DNA from: Roridomyces roridus | Taxonomy: Eukaryota > Basidiomycota > Agaricomycetes > Agaricales > Mycenaceae | Reading direction: 5' to 3' | DNA length: 64,000 nt | Assembly (NCBI GenBank): GCA_029378245.1 | Contig: JARKIF010000081.1 | Span: forward strand, 1-64,000 | Shown: positions 31,801 to 41,923 of the stretch, piece after piece | How positions within the stretch are numbered: the first letter of the stretch is position 1 | How the letters are laid out: every line of letters begins with the position of its first letter | Made by a program: the position numbers and the translations under genes | Notes under the pieces: model-generated | The model's input: the letters and a program-made list of their open reading frames with translations, nothing else | Told to the model about the DNA's origin: nothing | Database searches by the model: none

Positions 31801-34647
31801 GTGGAAAGGAGGGTGAGGAGGAGGATGCACCGATGATACAGGTCATGTCCGTGGAAGATGCCAAGGCGCGGAGCAAAGCTGCTGGGACGGGAAAGAAGGA
31901 GGGCAAGCTGATGGTCAAAGAGAAGCGTACGACTGGCGGCGTTGAGTGGAGGGGTACGTCCTTGACCGCCTTTTCGTCCTGAGACTCATTTGCTGTTCAG
32001 TTTACGGACAGTATATGAAGGCTGGTGGGGGCTGGGTGACGGTGCCGGCTGTGGTTCTTGCTGCCGTTCTTATGCAGAGCAGCGCGGTGATTAACTCTTA
32101 TGTCCTTGTCTGGTGGCAAGCCAAGTGCGTATCGCCCACCCAAAGTCTTCGGGCGCTGATTGTTTGTGCAGCACATTCAACAAGCCTTTCTCATTTTACC
32201 AGACACTCTATGCTCTCCTCGGCGTGTCACAATCCTTCTTCACCCTCGTGATGGGATATACGCTGGACTTTTTCTCCGTCCGTGTTTCGCGCAACTTGCA
32301 CGACATGACAATCCTCAATGTATTCCATGCACCAATGTCCTTTTTCGGTAAGTGATTGTTTGGTGTTGTTTTTAATGTCGCTGACCATCCGTTAGATACA
32401 ACGGTAATATTACCCAGAGAGACTGGAATAGCACTGACGTGTCTCTTAGCCCATGGGCCGAATAATGAGTATCGTGCGTATACCTTTGTTCCCGATAAAT
32501 CGTTGTTGACCACTCGACACAGTTTGGCAAAGACATTGATGGTATGGACTTTTGTGGTCTAATATGTATCTGCTAACAAGCTTCGCAGCGATCGACAACA
32601 ATTTACCAAGTATGCGCGCGACTTATTTCTACTCATCCTTGCTAATCTACTCGCAGTTTCCATGCGCATGTGTAGGTGGTTAAATCTTACGGAACTTCTG
32701 TGGCTGAACGCATCCAGTCACTCTCGCCCTTGCTCAAGTTCTTGGATCGGTTATCGTCATCAGCATCCTCGAGCCCTATTTCCGTGAGTATCCTAGTTTG
32801 GCGCGGTACATTCAACTAATTCTTTACCCAGTCATTGCCGCCTGCGCCATTATAATTGCCTTTGGCTACTTCCTCCAGTTCTATCGTGCGACTGCGTTGG
32901 AAACGAAACGTTTGGATGCACTGCTGCGTTCCGTCCTCTACGCACATCTGTCGGAGTCACTCACAGGTATGTTTTTTTTTCGCCGCGAGTCCAACGGTCG
33001 GACTAAGCTGTCTAGGTCTCCCGACTATCCGCAGCTATGGTGAAATACCGCGGTTTATCAAAGGCAACGCGTACCACATCGACCTTCAGAATCGTGCGCT
33101 GTTTTTGACGGTGACCTATCAACGTTGGCTGGCCATCAGATTGGATGCATGCGGCGCGGTGCTTGTGTTCTTGGTGGGTATATTTGCGGCTGTCGGTGTT
33201 TCTGGCATCACTGCTGGTCAAATTGGCCTCATCTTGACGTATACGAGTGCGTACAACTCCGGGCTGACGATCGTGGCCATTAACGATCTATTTCAGCAAC
33301 GATATCCTCAATGCTTGCCGTTACCACGAGGATGTCTGCCGAGGTCGAGAACTACATGAATTCGGTCGAGCGAGGTCCGTTTTCCATTTCGGAATTTGAT
33401 CACGTGCTTATATCTTTGCAGTCATTCACTACGCGAGCAGCGGTGCCGTCCCGCAAGAGGCACCGCACGAGAGCACCCCAGAAAACAAGCCGCCACCACA
33501 CTGGCCTTCGCATGGTGCGATTCAGTTCAAGGATGTCACCATGTCGTACCGTCCGGGGCTGCCCAACATCTTGCACGGAATCTCGTTGGAGATCAAGGCG
33601 GGGGAGAGGGTTGGCATTGTCGGCCGTACTGGCGCAGGTAAGAGCTCGTTGACGTTGTGTTTGTTGCGGATTGTGGAGTATCTTGGGCAAATCATCGTGG
33701 ATGGGTAGGTGCCAGTTGTCATGGTTTGTGTGCTCTGACTTATTCTTTAAAGTGTGGACATTGGCAAGATTGGTGTGTTGCTTGCTTACTGTAGATTCTC
33801 GGCGCTTAGTTGACAACAGGATTGACGGATTTGCGTGCCAATATTGCTATTATACCGCAAGAGGTGTGTGACGATCTAGAGATTGTTTTGGTTTGATGAT
33901 TCAACGGATGGTAGCCTACCCTATTCAGCGGTACCGTGCGGGCTGCACTAGACCCGTTTTCTAAATATGATGATGCCCGACTCTGGGCAGCCCTCCGCCG
34001 CTCCTACCTCGTCGAGTCGCGCCCGTCAACCCCAGCTGGATCGGAAACAGAGCTGAACCGAAACAGCAACAGGATTACGCTTGACACCATTATTGAGCAG
34101 GACGGCGCCAACCTGAGTGTGGGCGAGCGCAGTCTGCTGAATCTTGCGCGCGCGTTGGTGAAGGATTCGCGCGTCGTTGTACTCGACGAGGCTACGTATG
34201 TGGATGCTGGCCTTGTGACCATATTGGATTGACGGTGCTGGTTTAGGGCTTCCGTTGACCTCGAGACCGATAACAAAATCCAGCACACAATCCAGACACA
34301 GTTCCGGAATCATACCCTGATATGTATTGCCCACAGGCTGCGAACGATCTTGTCTTATGACCGGATTCTTGGTACGTTCCTGGTTGCTCTCCTCGCATTG
34401 GTATCGCTCACGATGTTTGCAGTTCTGGACGGTGGAAAGATCGTGGTATGTCCAAGCATTCTTCTGATTGTTTCTTCCTCTTCATGGTGTCTTGCAGGAA
34501 TTCGACACGCCGCTGAACTTGTTTAGTAACATGGAGGGCATCTTCCGTAGTTTGTGCGACAAGAGTAACATCAGCAGTGGCGATATAGAGAAGGCGATTG
34601 TGGAGCAGGATCGGTTGGACAGGGAAGCGGAGGAGATAGCGCAGTGA
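28890..34647 (+). CDS. ABCC (MRP/Yor1-type) ABC transporter
   Basis: A full-length ATP-driven exporter (two membrane domains, two nucleotide-binding domains) broken by more than 20 introns. Start [20 protein letters not shown]; the first membrane domain includes [20 protein letters not shown] and [23 protein letters not shown]1 has Walker [14 protein letters not shown], signature [15 protein letters not shown] (spread over three exons), Walker [11 protein letters not shown] and H-loop LLVTHALHF. The second membrane domain includes [20 protein letters not shown] and [18 protein letters not shown]2 has Walker [16 protein letters not shown], signature [29 protein letters not shown] (across an intron) and LICIAHRL. 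The stop TGA is at 34645-34647. Such proteins export conjugates, toxins or secondary metabolites at the plasma or vacuolar membrane. Both NBDs keep their catalytic motifs. Confidence 0.85.
31329..31372 (+). other. 44-nt intron within the NBD1 signature, bounded by a 16-bp duplication
   Basis: aggtgggcagaaacag occurs at 31327-31342 and again at 31371-31386, with 28 bp between (ttgtccctaacctaagctga plus cctaacct). Splicing from the GT of the first copy to the AG of the second removes 44 nt and restores LSGGQKQR exactly. Without splicing the frame is lost. The insert supplies a branch-point-like CTGAC/CTAAC. Confidence 0.8.
32396..32403 (+). other. 8-nt microexon of the ABC transporter
   Basis: atacaacg lies between a GTTAG acceptor and a GTAATA donor. 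Together with one base from each neighbouring exon it completes FF-DTT-PMGRIMS, the conserved start of this membrane helix. Adjoining exons are also tiny (24, about 19 and about 18 nt). Confidence 0.7.
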
Positions 34648-34718
34648 ATGATTTCATGAATTTTACGATTAGTCAAGCGAACAAGAATAATACTCTGGTA
34701 TCGAAGCAAAAGGAAGGC

Positions 34719-34950
34719 AACTGGTCGCTATTCCACCTTGGTGGTAGCCGTCCGCATCAGCCAGTGGGGCAACTAGTCGCTGTTCCACTCTCGTGGCAGC
34801 CGTCCGCATCTCCGGTTGGTTCCTACTACCTGGCTAGCCCCATAACACACCCTCACCCGACGAGGGGGAATAGGAGCTAGGCAGGGAGGAACGTGGCTAG
34901 CCCGATAATACACCCTCACCCGACGAGGGGAAATACAGACTAGGCACTGG
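34719..34950. repeat. Two short tandem duplications
   Basis: A roughly 52-bp unit (ggcaactggtcgctattcca ... gccgtccgcatc) is repeated at 34719-34770 and 34771-34822. A roughly 63-bp unit (ggctagccccataacacacc ... cgacgaggg) is repeated at 34831-34893 and 34894-34950. Copies differ at several bases. Confidence 0.65.
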
Positions 34951-35135
34951 CACCTAGTGATGCCGTGGTCCGGTTCTGAACCCCGCCGAACTTGTGCGAA
35001 CCCCGAACCGAACACGGGGTGCGGTTCGAAGGGAGTCGTCGAACCCGCACCGAACCTGAGGTTCGGTCCAGGGTTCAGGAAATCTTGGATATTTTGCACC
35101 GGTGCAGACCGGTGCGAACCTGTTCGAACCCCTCC
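34950..35135. repeat. GGTTCG-rich dispersed repeat, copy 1
   Basis: A run of GAACC/GGTTC pentamers in both orientations (tgcggttcg, accgaacctgaggttcggtc) between gtggtccggttctgaacc and gcgaacctgttcgaacccct. It could form many hairpins and resembles repeated tRNA T-arm sequences. It shares the ctggcac...tgccg(t/c)ggtccgg stretch with the copy at 35.5-35.8 kb. Non-coding. Confidence 0.55.
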
Positions 35136-35505
35136 CGAGTTGGCAACTCTGGATCACCCAAATCAAGCGCTGATCCTTCGGCTAGCAGCCACGGATGATG
35201 TCCGGCATCATCGGCCCCATCCGCCGTCGGTTGACATGGATGATGGACATCAAAGTGTCTCCATTCTGGGCTAGCCAGCCTCGGCAATCTGTGATCTGAG
35301 TTACCATCTTGCGATGAAGGCGTCGGCAACAAAAGAGATCGTCTGGATGGAGACAGTTCAATTCTGTGTGACGGCTGAACAGCGTAGATGATCGTGTGCC
35401 GTCTTTATGCCGTCGCGCATGGTGGGTTGGTTTAACCATGATGGTGCCGCTCTGAGTGTACATTTAAATCGTGATGCAGATGAGTTCATGTCAGATGTCT
35501 GCAGT

Positions 35506-35835
35506 TCCTTTTTTTGTGAGTGCTAACGGCGGGAAAAATTTGAGGTCCGAACCTCAGCGAACCTGTTCGAACCTCACACCGAACCTGTGGCGGACCGAAC
35601 CTGTGGCGGACCGAACCCCAGGTGCGGTGCGGGGTTCGATGATTCGGGCGAACCGAACCTCGGGTGCGGTTCGGGGTTCGAGAAATTTGGCCCCGAACCG
35701 AACAAGACCGGACCGCGGCAACACTACTGGCACCAGCGTGGATCGAACCGGTAACTCACCCCGAAGGGGGAAACCAGTCGATGCACGACAGGATACCGCT
35801 CCTCCACAGAGGAGTACGGATACGAGTGAACGACC
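35506..35835 (-). repeat. GGTTCG-rich repeat, copy 2, with tRNA-like head and short poly(A)
   Basis: On the minus strand a head (about 35835-35740) reads GGAGGAGCGGTATCCTG ... TTACCGGTTCGATCCACGC, with B-box-like GGTTCGATCC and an A-box-like segment. It is followed by gtgccagtagtgttgccgcg, then the GGTTCGG-rich body (35550-35740), and ends ccgttagcactcac plus seven As at 35513. This fits a SINE-like element. I found no target duplication, so the boundaries are approximate. Confidence 0.5.
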
Positions 35836-36433
35836 TTGGAGTAGTGGTGGAGGTCTTTGGGAGCACAAGTCGATGTTTCGCCCATTTGGAGTGTGCGATT
35901 TGTGATATCTCCGGCGTCGTTCTCCACCCTTGCTCTCCTTGGGCGCAAAGAAGGCAAAGGAGAGTCCGACTGCGCCCACGGCGCGTCGTGGCGGGTAAAG
36001 TCGACTTAGTCGAGATTGGGCGTCGTCAATGAGCGCGTCGCGAGCTGTGGCTAGGACCGGACAGGATGGGTTTGGGCGGTTCGCGCTTTGCTGCTTCACG
36101 CCTGTCGTTCAGCATGACTTCGGTTGAGAGAAAACTGGAAGAGAGGGTTGTACTATTACCTGTTAAGAATCCCTCCATCCTCGTCCCTCTTCGGATGACT
36201 CGATCTCCGGGGCCTCCTTCTTCTTGCACAGCTAACCAGGGACTGCCGTGTTCTAGTGGCTGAAAAAACGTCGCGTCTTGGCCAAGGCCTAAAACCGAAT
36301 TTGACCAACCGAAAGTCTTTCAATCTGGCAATTGGTAGCTCTCCTGGGTAGATCGAGTCTTGAAATAGTAGAGGCGTAAGGAAGGAAAGTTTGCGGTCGC
36401 ACCCATGGCCAAAAAGGGAGCAAAAGGGAGAGC
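35836..36433. other. Gene-free region
   Basis: About 600 bp without convincing coding sequence. The minus-strand frames here are Arg/Ser-rich and have no recognisable domain, consistent with chance open frames in GC-rich DNA. Confidence 0.4.
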
Positions 36434-36439
36434 AAGGTG
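36434..36439. repeat. 6-bp target-site duplication, left
   Basis: aaggtg directly before the inverted repeat at 36440. The same 6-mer follows the right inverted repeat at 37825-37830. Confidence 0.65.
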
Positions 36440-37824
36440 TACGGTTGCCGATAAGTTCACGCTTTGATTTCTTCGCACGACATCTGAAAGTCAATTTTTT
36501 CTTGGTCCCCACCCACGTAGTCCTCCTTGGCGCCTTCCTACGGCCCTCTAAACTCTCCTGGTACCTCCCACGGCCTGCACCACGCTGAATCCAACGTGAT
36601 CGACGGGCTTCAAGACCTGTTCGGGACGGTTCCGACATATTCAGGGCTACAGCGAGCTCCAAACCCGCTCCAGGGCTTGGCTTGACAAGCTATGGCTACG
36701 CTCGGTGGCTACACTCGGTGGCTACGCTCGATGGTGTGGTCGTTCTTCTATCAAGCACAGGTGCGTGGTCTGAGTCGTGCTTCTGCGTTTACAACACTGA
36801 ACCTGCATTTGTAGTAGGAGCCCATTCAATATTCATTTTGAAAGATAAGGACAATATATGTGCTATGGCACCGGCGTTCCCGCCCGCTCTGAAGACGCGC
36901 TCAATAGAATATTTCTCGCTTTTCGGCCATACATTGGCCATCTCCCAATCTCCCTCACTACCCCAAACCTCCCAACTAGACTTAGTCTAAGACTAGGCGG
37001 CCTCTCGCATGCCTTCCTCGTCGCCTCGACTATCTGCCGAGCAAGCCGGCGATTGCATTCGCGTCCATCGCGATTCGCAGACCGCAGAGACCCATACATT
37101 GTGACCCATCTACGCAGTGGCTTGACGCGCGGAGAGAGGAATCGGGAGACTAGATGGAGCGTCAGGGACTCTTGCCGCAGCGAAGGCGAGGACAGGATGG
37201 ACGAGAGTTCGGTGAGGATGATCTGGGGCGGAGACGCCAGCGTGGAGGTCAGCGGTTTCAGCAGCTAATGCGCACGCATGAACATCGTCCGAACCGTGGG
37301 TTTAGTTGGCGCAACGATCCAGCAGGAGGATATTGGTGTCAGTCTTCACGGGCTGACGGCGCCCATCACCTCCCTTGTTACTGTGCCTTCGAGGCCTGCT
37401 CTCCTCTCTCCGAATAGAACGTGTCCCGCGCCTCCCTGTGTCTCTCGGTCGTCGTCATCGCGCAGCACACTATGTGTAGCCTTCCTGTAGTACTGAATGA
37501 AGTCGTGTTTTGCGTGTCATTGCGGCCTCCAAACGAAGGAACAACCTGTCGGAAGCATGCGAGAACACTGGGAATGAATAAGAGCACCGAAATCGACACA
37601 GGGCGAGGCTCCGAGGCTCCCCTGGCGCTCCCTTTGCTGATATTACTTGCTTCGTCCGCAAATCACATCGGGAACAGTGTGTACAAGCCGTAGAAGGTGT
37701 TCAAGAAGGGCCAGAAGGCCGTAGAAAGCTATATTGGATCAAAACAGTGGTGCAGAGAACAAGTAAAAAGAGACCTCCAAAGGTATGCGATACGAATCAA
37801 AGCGTGAACTTATCGGCAACCGTA
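36440..37824. mobile_element. 1,385-bp non-autonomous DNA transposon with perfect 30-bp TIRs
   Basis: The left end 36440-36469 begins TACGGTTGCCGATAAGTTCA and is the exact reverse complement of the right end 37795-37824 over 30 bp. Both are flanked by aaggtg. The interior encodes nothing recognisable (short frames only) and includes a 14-bp unit repeated three times near 36693-36733 (ggctacgctcggt-like). Size, TIRs and lack of a transposase suggest a large MITE-type derivative. The 6-bp duplication does not point to a common superfamily. Confidence 0.7.
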
Positions 37825-37866
37825 AAGGTGGCGGCTTGATATCGGATCATTTTAGTAACGCGTCTT

Positions 37867-38046
37867 TTTTTTTTTTTTTTTTTTTTGAGGAGCGTTACGG
37901 TGGTCAGCAAGAGAGAGTTGGGCGTTCTGCCACTCTCACCCCGTCCTTCCTTTGGGCTCGCAGGCAACCCATCAGAAATCCGGGCCGACATAGTCGGTCA
38001 CTTCCCACCCGCTAGTTTGAGGCCTTGGACATTTGCAACCAGGCCA
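37867..38046 (-). mobile_element. Short poly(A) retroposon with 14-bp target duplication
   Basis: The 14-mer tagtaacgcgtctt occurs at 37853-37866 and 38047-38060. Between the copies, the plus strand starts with a T-run of about 20, so on the minus strand the element ends in poly(A), the mark of L1/Tad-type target-primed insertion. The 180-bp body has no clear A and B boxes (head TGGCCTGGTTGCAAATGTCC). It is either a SINE of non-tRNA origin or a 5'-truncated LINE end. Confidence 0.65.
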
Positions 38047-38189
38047 TAGTAACGCGTCTTCGAGTTCCCTTGTCGCGACGCGCACAACCCTGCTTGTTTC
38101 AATCCGTTGTTGTGAGTTGAATTCGGATTCTCGAAAGACTCGACGTGCAGACTAATACTCCATTCCAAGGATTTTTGTGGCTGACCGCC

Positions 38190-39636
38190 ATGCTCCCCGC
38201 TAATGCCCTCTTACGATCCCAGGTGGCAGAAGTTGCCCTGGAGATATCTGTTATGGAAAATCGTTTGGAGGAGAAACGCGCTGAGCTGCAGCGCCTGCAC
38301 CACCAGCTCGACGCGATCACCTACCCTGTATTGTCCTTACCCCCCGAAATCACGTCCGAAATCTTCATCCATTGCCTTCCGACCTTGCGGTTGCGCCCCG
38401 ATGGAATCGACCCTATGCAGGCTCCACTGCTGGTGTCCCATGTTTGTAGCCAGTGGCGCCGAATCGTCATTTCGACGCCTTCTGCTATGGAAAGAGTTGA
38501 ATATCGACCTGGGTATTCGACGAAGGCAAGGGTCTGATATAGTCGACACATGGCTGGCCCGCGCGCAGCACTGCCCGCTTTCTGTCAGGATTCGGGGGCT
38601 AGTGCTGGATCTTGTTGATTCGGCGAGGTTTTTCGAGGCGTTCTGGCGACATGCATGGAAAATGCAATCGTTGGAACTGGAGATCCATATAGAGGACTTT
38701 GAAGAAATGGAAAAGCCCATGCCAGAATTCCCTCTTCTTCGTGAATTGTCACTCTCCTCCGCTGACGGCTATACTGTACTCAACGATAGTCTCGACAAGA
38801 TGTTCGCCGATGTCCCTCAACTTTCACAAGTTCGGTTGTGTTACTTTCCGGCCAAGGTGGACATCGTCGCGCTTCCCTGGGACCGGCTTCAAAAATTCGC
38901 GGGTGAATTTTACGAGCTATCGGAATGTCTAGCGGCCCTGCGTCTCATGCCGAACATCGTTGAATGCACATTTTCGGTGCACGAGACCGTGGTCGAGGAT
39001 AATAGCCACGAGATGGTTTCCCATTCGCAACTACGCACCTTTACCCTCTTCCAATCCAAACCTTTGGACGAAGATGAAGCCGTTCCCCGCAGCGCTCAAC
39101 TTCTGGCGCTCATCACCTTCCCAAATCTTGAAACTCTCCAACTTCTCGACGTCGAGGACTATGATGCGCAGGTTCTGGCTTCGTTTCTTGGCCGTGGGTC
39201 TCCTCCTCTCAAACGACTCGTCCTCCGTCCGCATCTCAGACCCGGGCAGACGGATCTGGTGCTGACCATGGCTCCATTGCTGCAGCCTCATTTCAAAGAT
39301 TTGGAAATTTGGTACCCAGAGAAGGGTTTCGCGTCCCGCTTCTTCGAGCGTCTCAGCCAAGACTCAGGATTCGTTCCCGGGCTCAAGATGCTTTCGTTTT
39401 ATTGCAGAAGTCGGAAGAAGGAGGCCTCGCGGCGTGATTTGCTGTCCAAAGCCGCCGAATCTTTGAACAAACGGAGGGATTTGACTGGTGTCAATCAGTT
39501 GCGGGTTTTTAGGGCCATGGTTGCGGCGGAGGTCTCACCTTGTTCTCACGCGGACGCCCTCGTGCCGTTCAGAAGACTCGAGCAGGAAGGATTAGATGTT
39601 CAAAGTGGGCTTCAACACAGCCGGAATGAAATCTGA
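38190..39636 (+). pseudogene. F-box-like protein, copy 3, with one frameshift
   Basis: Starts MLPANALLRSQVAEVALEIS at 38190, with a coiled coil and F-box YPVLSLPPEITSEIFIHCLP, VCSQWRRIVISTP. Around 38481-38490 one extra base moves the frame: the expected LLWKELNIDLGIRRRQGSDI continues in the next frame, which is open to the TGA at 39634-39636 through QSLELEIHIEDFEEMEKPMP, FAGEFYELSECLAALRLMPN and GSPPLKRLVLRP. A single lesion means either a young pseudogene or a sequencing error. Otherwise it is full length and closest to copies 1, 5 and 6. Confidence 0.75.
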
Positions 39637-39886
39637 GGTCAGTTTGTCGTTTTGCTTGCCTTGTTCCGGGTCAATGAACTCTTCTTTAGCTGCATGATTC
39701 GAACTCTCGCGATTTCTCGATGGAAAGCATTACAGTCATATAAACAGATACGACCGTGACGGTTTTGACATTGCACCTCTTGTAGACAACACATTCCTGT
39801 TGAAGAAACTACAGTAGGATCGCCGGCGAACTGCAATTGGGCTGTATAACTTGAGCGCTGTAACCAAGCACGCAAACGGACTGACC
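39637..39886. other. Convergent spacer
   Basis: 250 bp between the 3' ends of F-box copies 3 and 4; nothing else seen. Confidence 0.4.
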
Positions 39887-41434
39887 TCAGATAAGATTGG
39901 GTCCATCTTCCTTGCCAATGTAAACATCCAGCCCTTGCACCTTCATTTCTCGGAACGGAGCCAGATCCCTCTGGCGGATAAGGTGGTTCCGGTGATCCTC
40001 CGCCTCGAGGACACGGAATACACGCAGCTTGGCGACTCCAGCCAATTCCATTCTCTGAACCAGAGGTTTCGCCCCAAAGGAGAGTACCTGCTTGTACGAG
40101 TATTCATTTCCTCGATTCCGGCAATGGAAATAAAGGTTTTCGAGCCGGGCGAGAAACTTTGGATCAGTTCCGAAGAAATCGAAGAAGGCGATGCCGAATT
40201 CTCTTGGTATATACCAGATTTGCAAACTTGTCAGATGAGATTGCACAAATGGAGCCCTGTCGGCTTTGAAATATGGGTAAATCCAGGCATATTCCTCTGG
40301 GCGAGCGACAAGCCGCTTTAAAGGCGGGGAACCGCGCTCTAAAAATGACACGAGGGTATCCTCCAAGTCACTCGGGTCCACCTCGAGAAGTTCGAGGTTT
40401 TCAAGGTTTGGGAAAGTAACGAACCGGAGGAGTTCCACGCTGTTTGCTGTGTATTCCGCAGCGGAGTGGGAGGTGGCGGAGAAAGAGAGGAACAGGGTGA
40501 AAGTTCGCATTGCAGGATGAGAGAGCACGTCAACTTGGTTAGCATCGAAATCACTCTTCGTCTTGAACATTGAAAGTGAACATTCGGTGAGGTTAGGCAT
40601 CTTGGCCAGAGCCTCCATGCATTCCGTGATGTTGTACAATTTGCCCGTGAAGGAACGGACATGGTTCCACGGAAGGACAAGGAGGCGGGAGGGAATTTGG
40701 TCCAGAAGGAGTCGGTCGAGTTCAGGAGCAGTCTGGAACATCTCGACGCGGACTTCGGGCGCTTCCTCATCTTCCTCCACTTCGATGAGGTGAAGGGACA
40801 GCTCGCGGAGGTGAGAAAAGTCGGCAAGCGTGGGCATGCGGACCCAGTCGTAGATACAAACATCGAGTTTGAGAGAGCGCACTCCCGGTGCATGCTGACA
40901 AACTGCCTCGAAAAACGCCTCGAAGTTCTGGTCCGAGATAAGTCCCTCAATTGTGACAGAAAGAGGGTGGCGGCGAGAGTGGTCAAGCCAGGTTTGAGCA
41001 ATGTCCAGTGCATGCTTCTGACGCCGGATACAGCTCATGTCCAATCTCGTCCAAAGCCTCGGCGTGGAGAGTGCGATTTGGCGCCACTGGCTGCAGATTC
41101 GCAGCAGAAGCAATGGAGCTTCCGTAGTGTTCACCACATCTCTGCTCCCAAGTACGTCGGGGAGGCAGTGGACGAAGATTTCCGAGGTGATTTCTGGCGG
41201 TAAAGTCAAGACGGGGTACGCAATTGCGTCCAACTGAGTCTGAACAAGCTCCAGTTCAATGTGTAATTCTTGGATACGGTCCTGCAAAACCGAGATTTCG
41301 TGCAGGGTACCCGCAGCCTGGGATCGAAGGGCGGTAGGGGTCTGGAGCATTGGTGATTCGGGAGCTTGCTTTCCAGCCGCGGGTGAGCATACACTTGCGA
41401 GTCGGAATAGTTCACTCACAGTAAGCGGTTTCAA
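39887..41434 (-). CDS. F-box-like protein, copy 4 (intact)
   Basis: A single open frame of 515 codons. The first Met (41434) gives an extra leader of about 28 residues; the Met beginning MLQTPTALRSQAA may be the real start, because copy 7 starts MRNTHAALRSQAAE. Coiled coil LHEISVLQDRIQELHIELEL, F-box YPVLTLPPEITSEIFVHCLP, RICSQWRQIALSTPRLWTRL. The C-terminal LRR-like body includes HLRELSLHLIEVEEDEEAPE, FPNLENLELLEV, GSPPLKRLVARP and LRVFRVLEAE. It ends YIGKEDGPNLI. With copy 7 it forms a subgroup distinct from the MLPAN-type copies. Presumed SCF substrate adaptor; target unknown. Confidence 0.85.
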   Translation of the reverse strand: MKPLTVSELFRLASVCSPAAGKQAPESPMLQTPTALRSQAAGTLHEISVLQDRIQELHIELELVQTQLDAIAYPVLTLPPEITSEIFVHCLPDVLGSRDVVNTTEAPLLLLRICSQWRQIALSTPRLWTRLDMSCIRRQKHALDIAQTWLDHSRRHPLSVTIEGLISDQNFEAFFEAVCQHAPGVRSLKLDVCIYDWVRMPTLADFSHLRELSLHLIEVEEDEEAPEVRVEMFQTAPELDRLLLDQIPSRLLVLPWNHVRSFTGKLYNITECMEALAKMPNLTECSLSMFKTKSDFDANQVDVLSHPAMRTFTLFLSFSATSHSAAEYTANSVELLRFVTFPNLENLELLEVDPSDLEDTLVSFLERGSPPLKRLVARPEEYAWIYPYFKADRAPFVQSHLTSLQIWYIPREFGIAFFDFFGTDPKFLARLENLYFHCRNRGNEYSYKQVLSFGAKPLVQRMELAGVAKLRVFRVLEAEDHRNHLIRQRDLAPFREMKVQGLDVYIGKEDGPNLI

Positions 41435-41923
41435 CTTTCAAGAATAGGGGAATCTATCAGGGATGCTCTGGCCTCGAGGGAGGGACCCCGGTCAAGGCGT
41501 CTTTGAGAATGTGTTGAGTATAGGAGTGACGGTTCCAGTGAGGCGGAATCGAAGATGGCAGTTCAAGTTGAGATCTAGAATGGTTCCGATCATTCGCTTC
41601 TTCACTCATCCCACATCCGCACAAAGCACATCGTCCTTCGCTGCTGCTGTCCCGTGGAAGAGCACACCAATGAGTCAACTACGCGGGATTCGTCTGGAGC
41701 ACAAGTTGACGTCCTCGTCCTCTCCTTTCTGAGTTTGCGATTTGTGTTCCGGGTTCCGGGATGCCCGCACAGCTTTCTCCCTTTCAACTCCCGTGCCACA
41801 ACGTGCGGTACGCGACGCGCGTCGACCCTAGGTTCTTCAAGACTTCTCCGTTCTTGTCAGTGGAATCCGCAACACTACATACGCACAAACTACTGACATC
41901 CAAATTTTTTGCAGAGCGTCGTC
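41435..41923. other. Intergenic region between divergent F-box genes
   Basis: About 490 bp between the starts of copies 4 and 5, so both promoters lie here. Minor open frames have no recognisable content. Confidence 0.45.

Noticed and set aside
35740..35835. Second tRNA-like head on the minus strand
   Set aside because: B-box match but no cloverleaf; it continues into a GGTTCG-rich repeat, so I called a repeat instead of a tRNA.
36156..36662. 168-codon minus-strand frame
   Set aside because: Basic, low-information sequence crossing the boundary of the TIR element at 36440, so not one gene.
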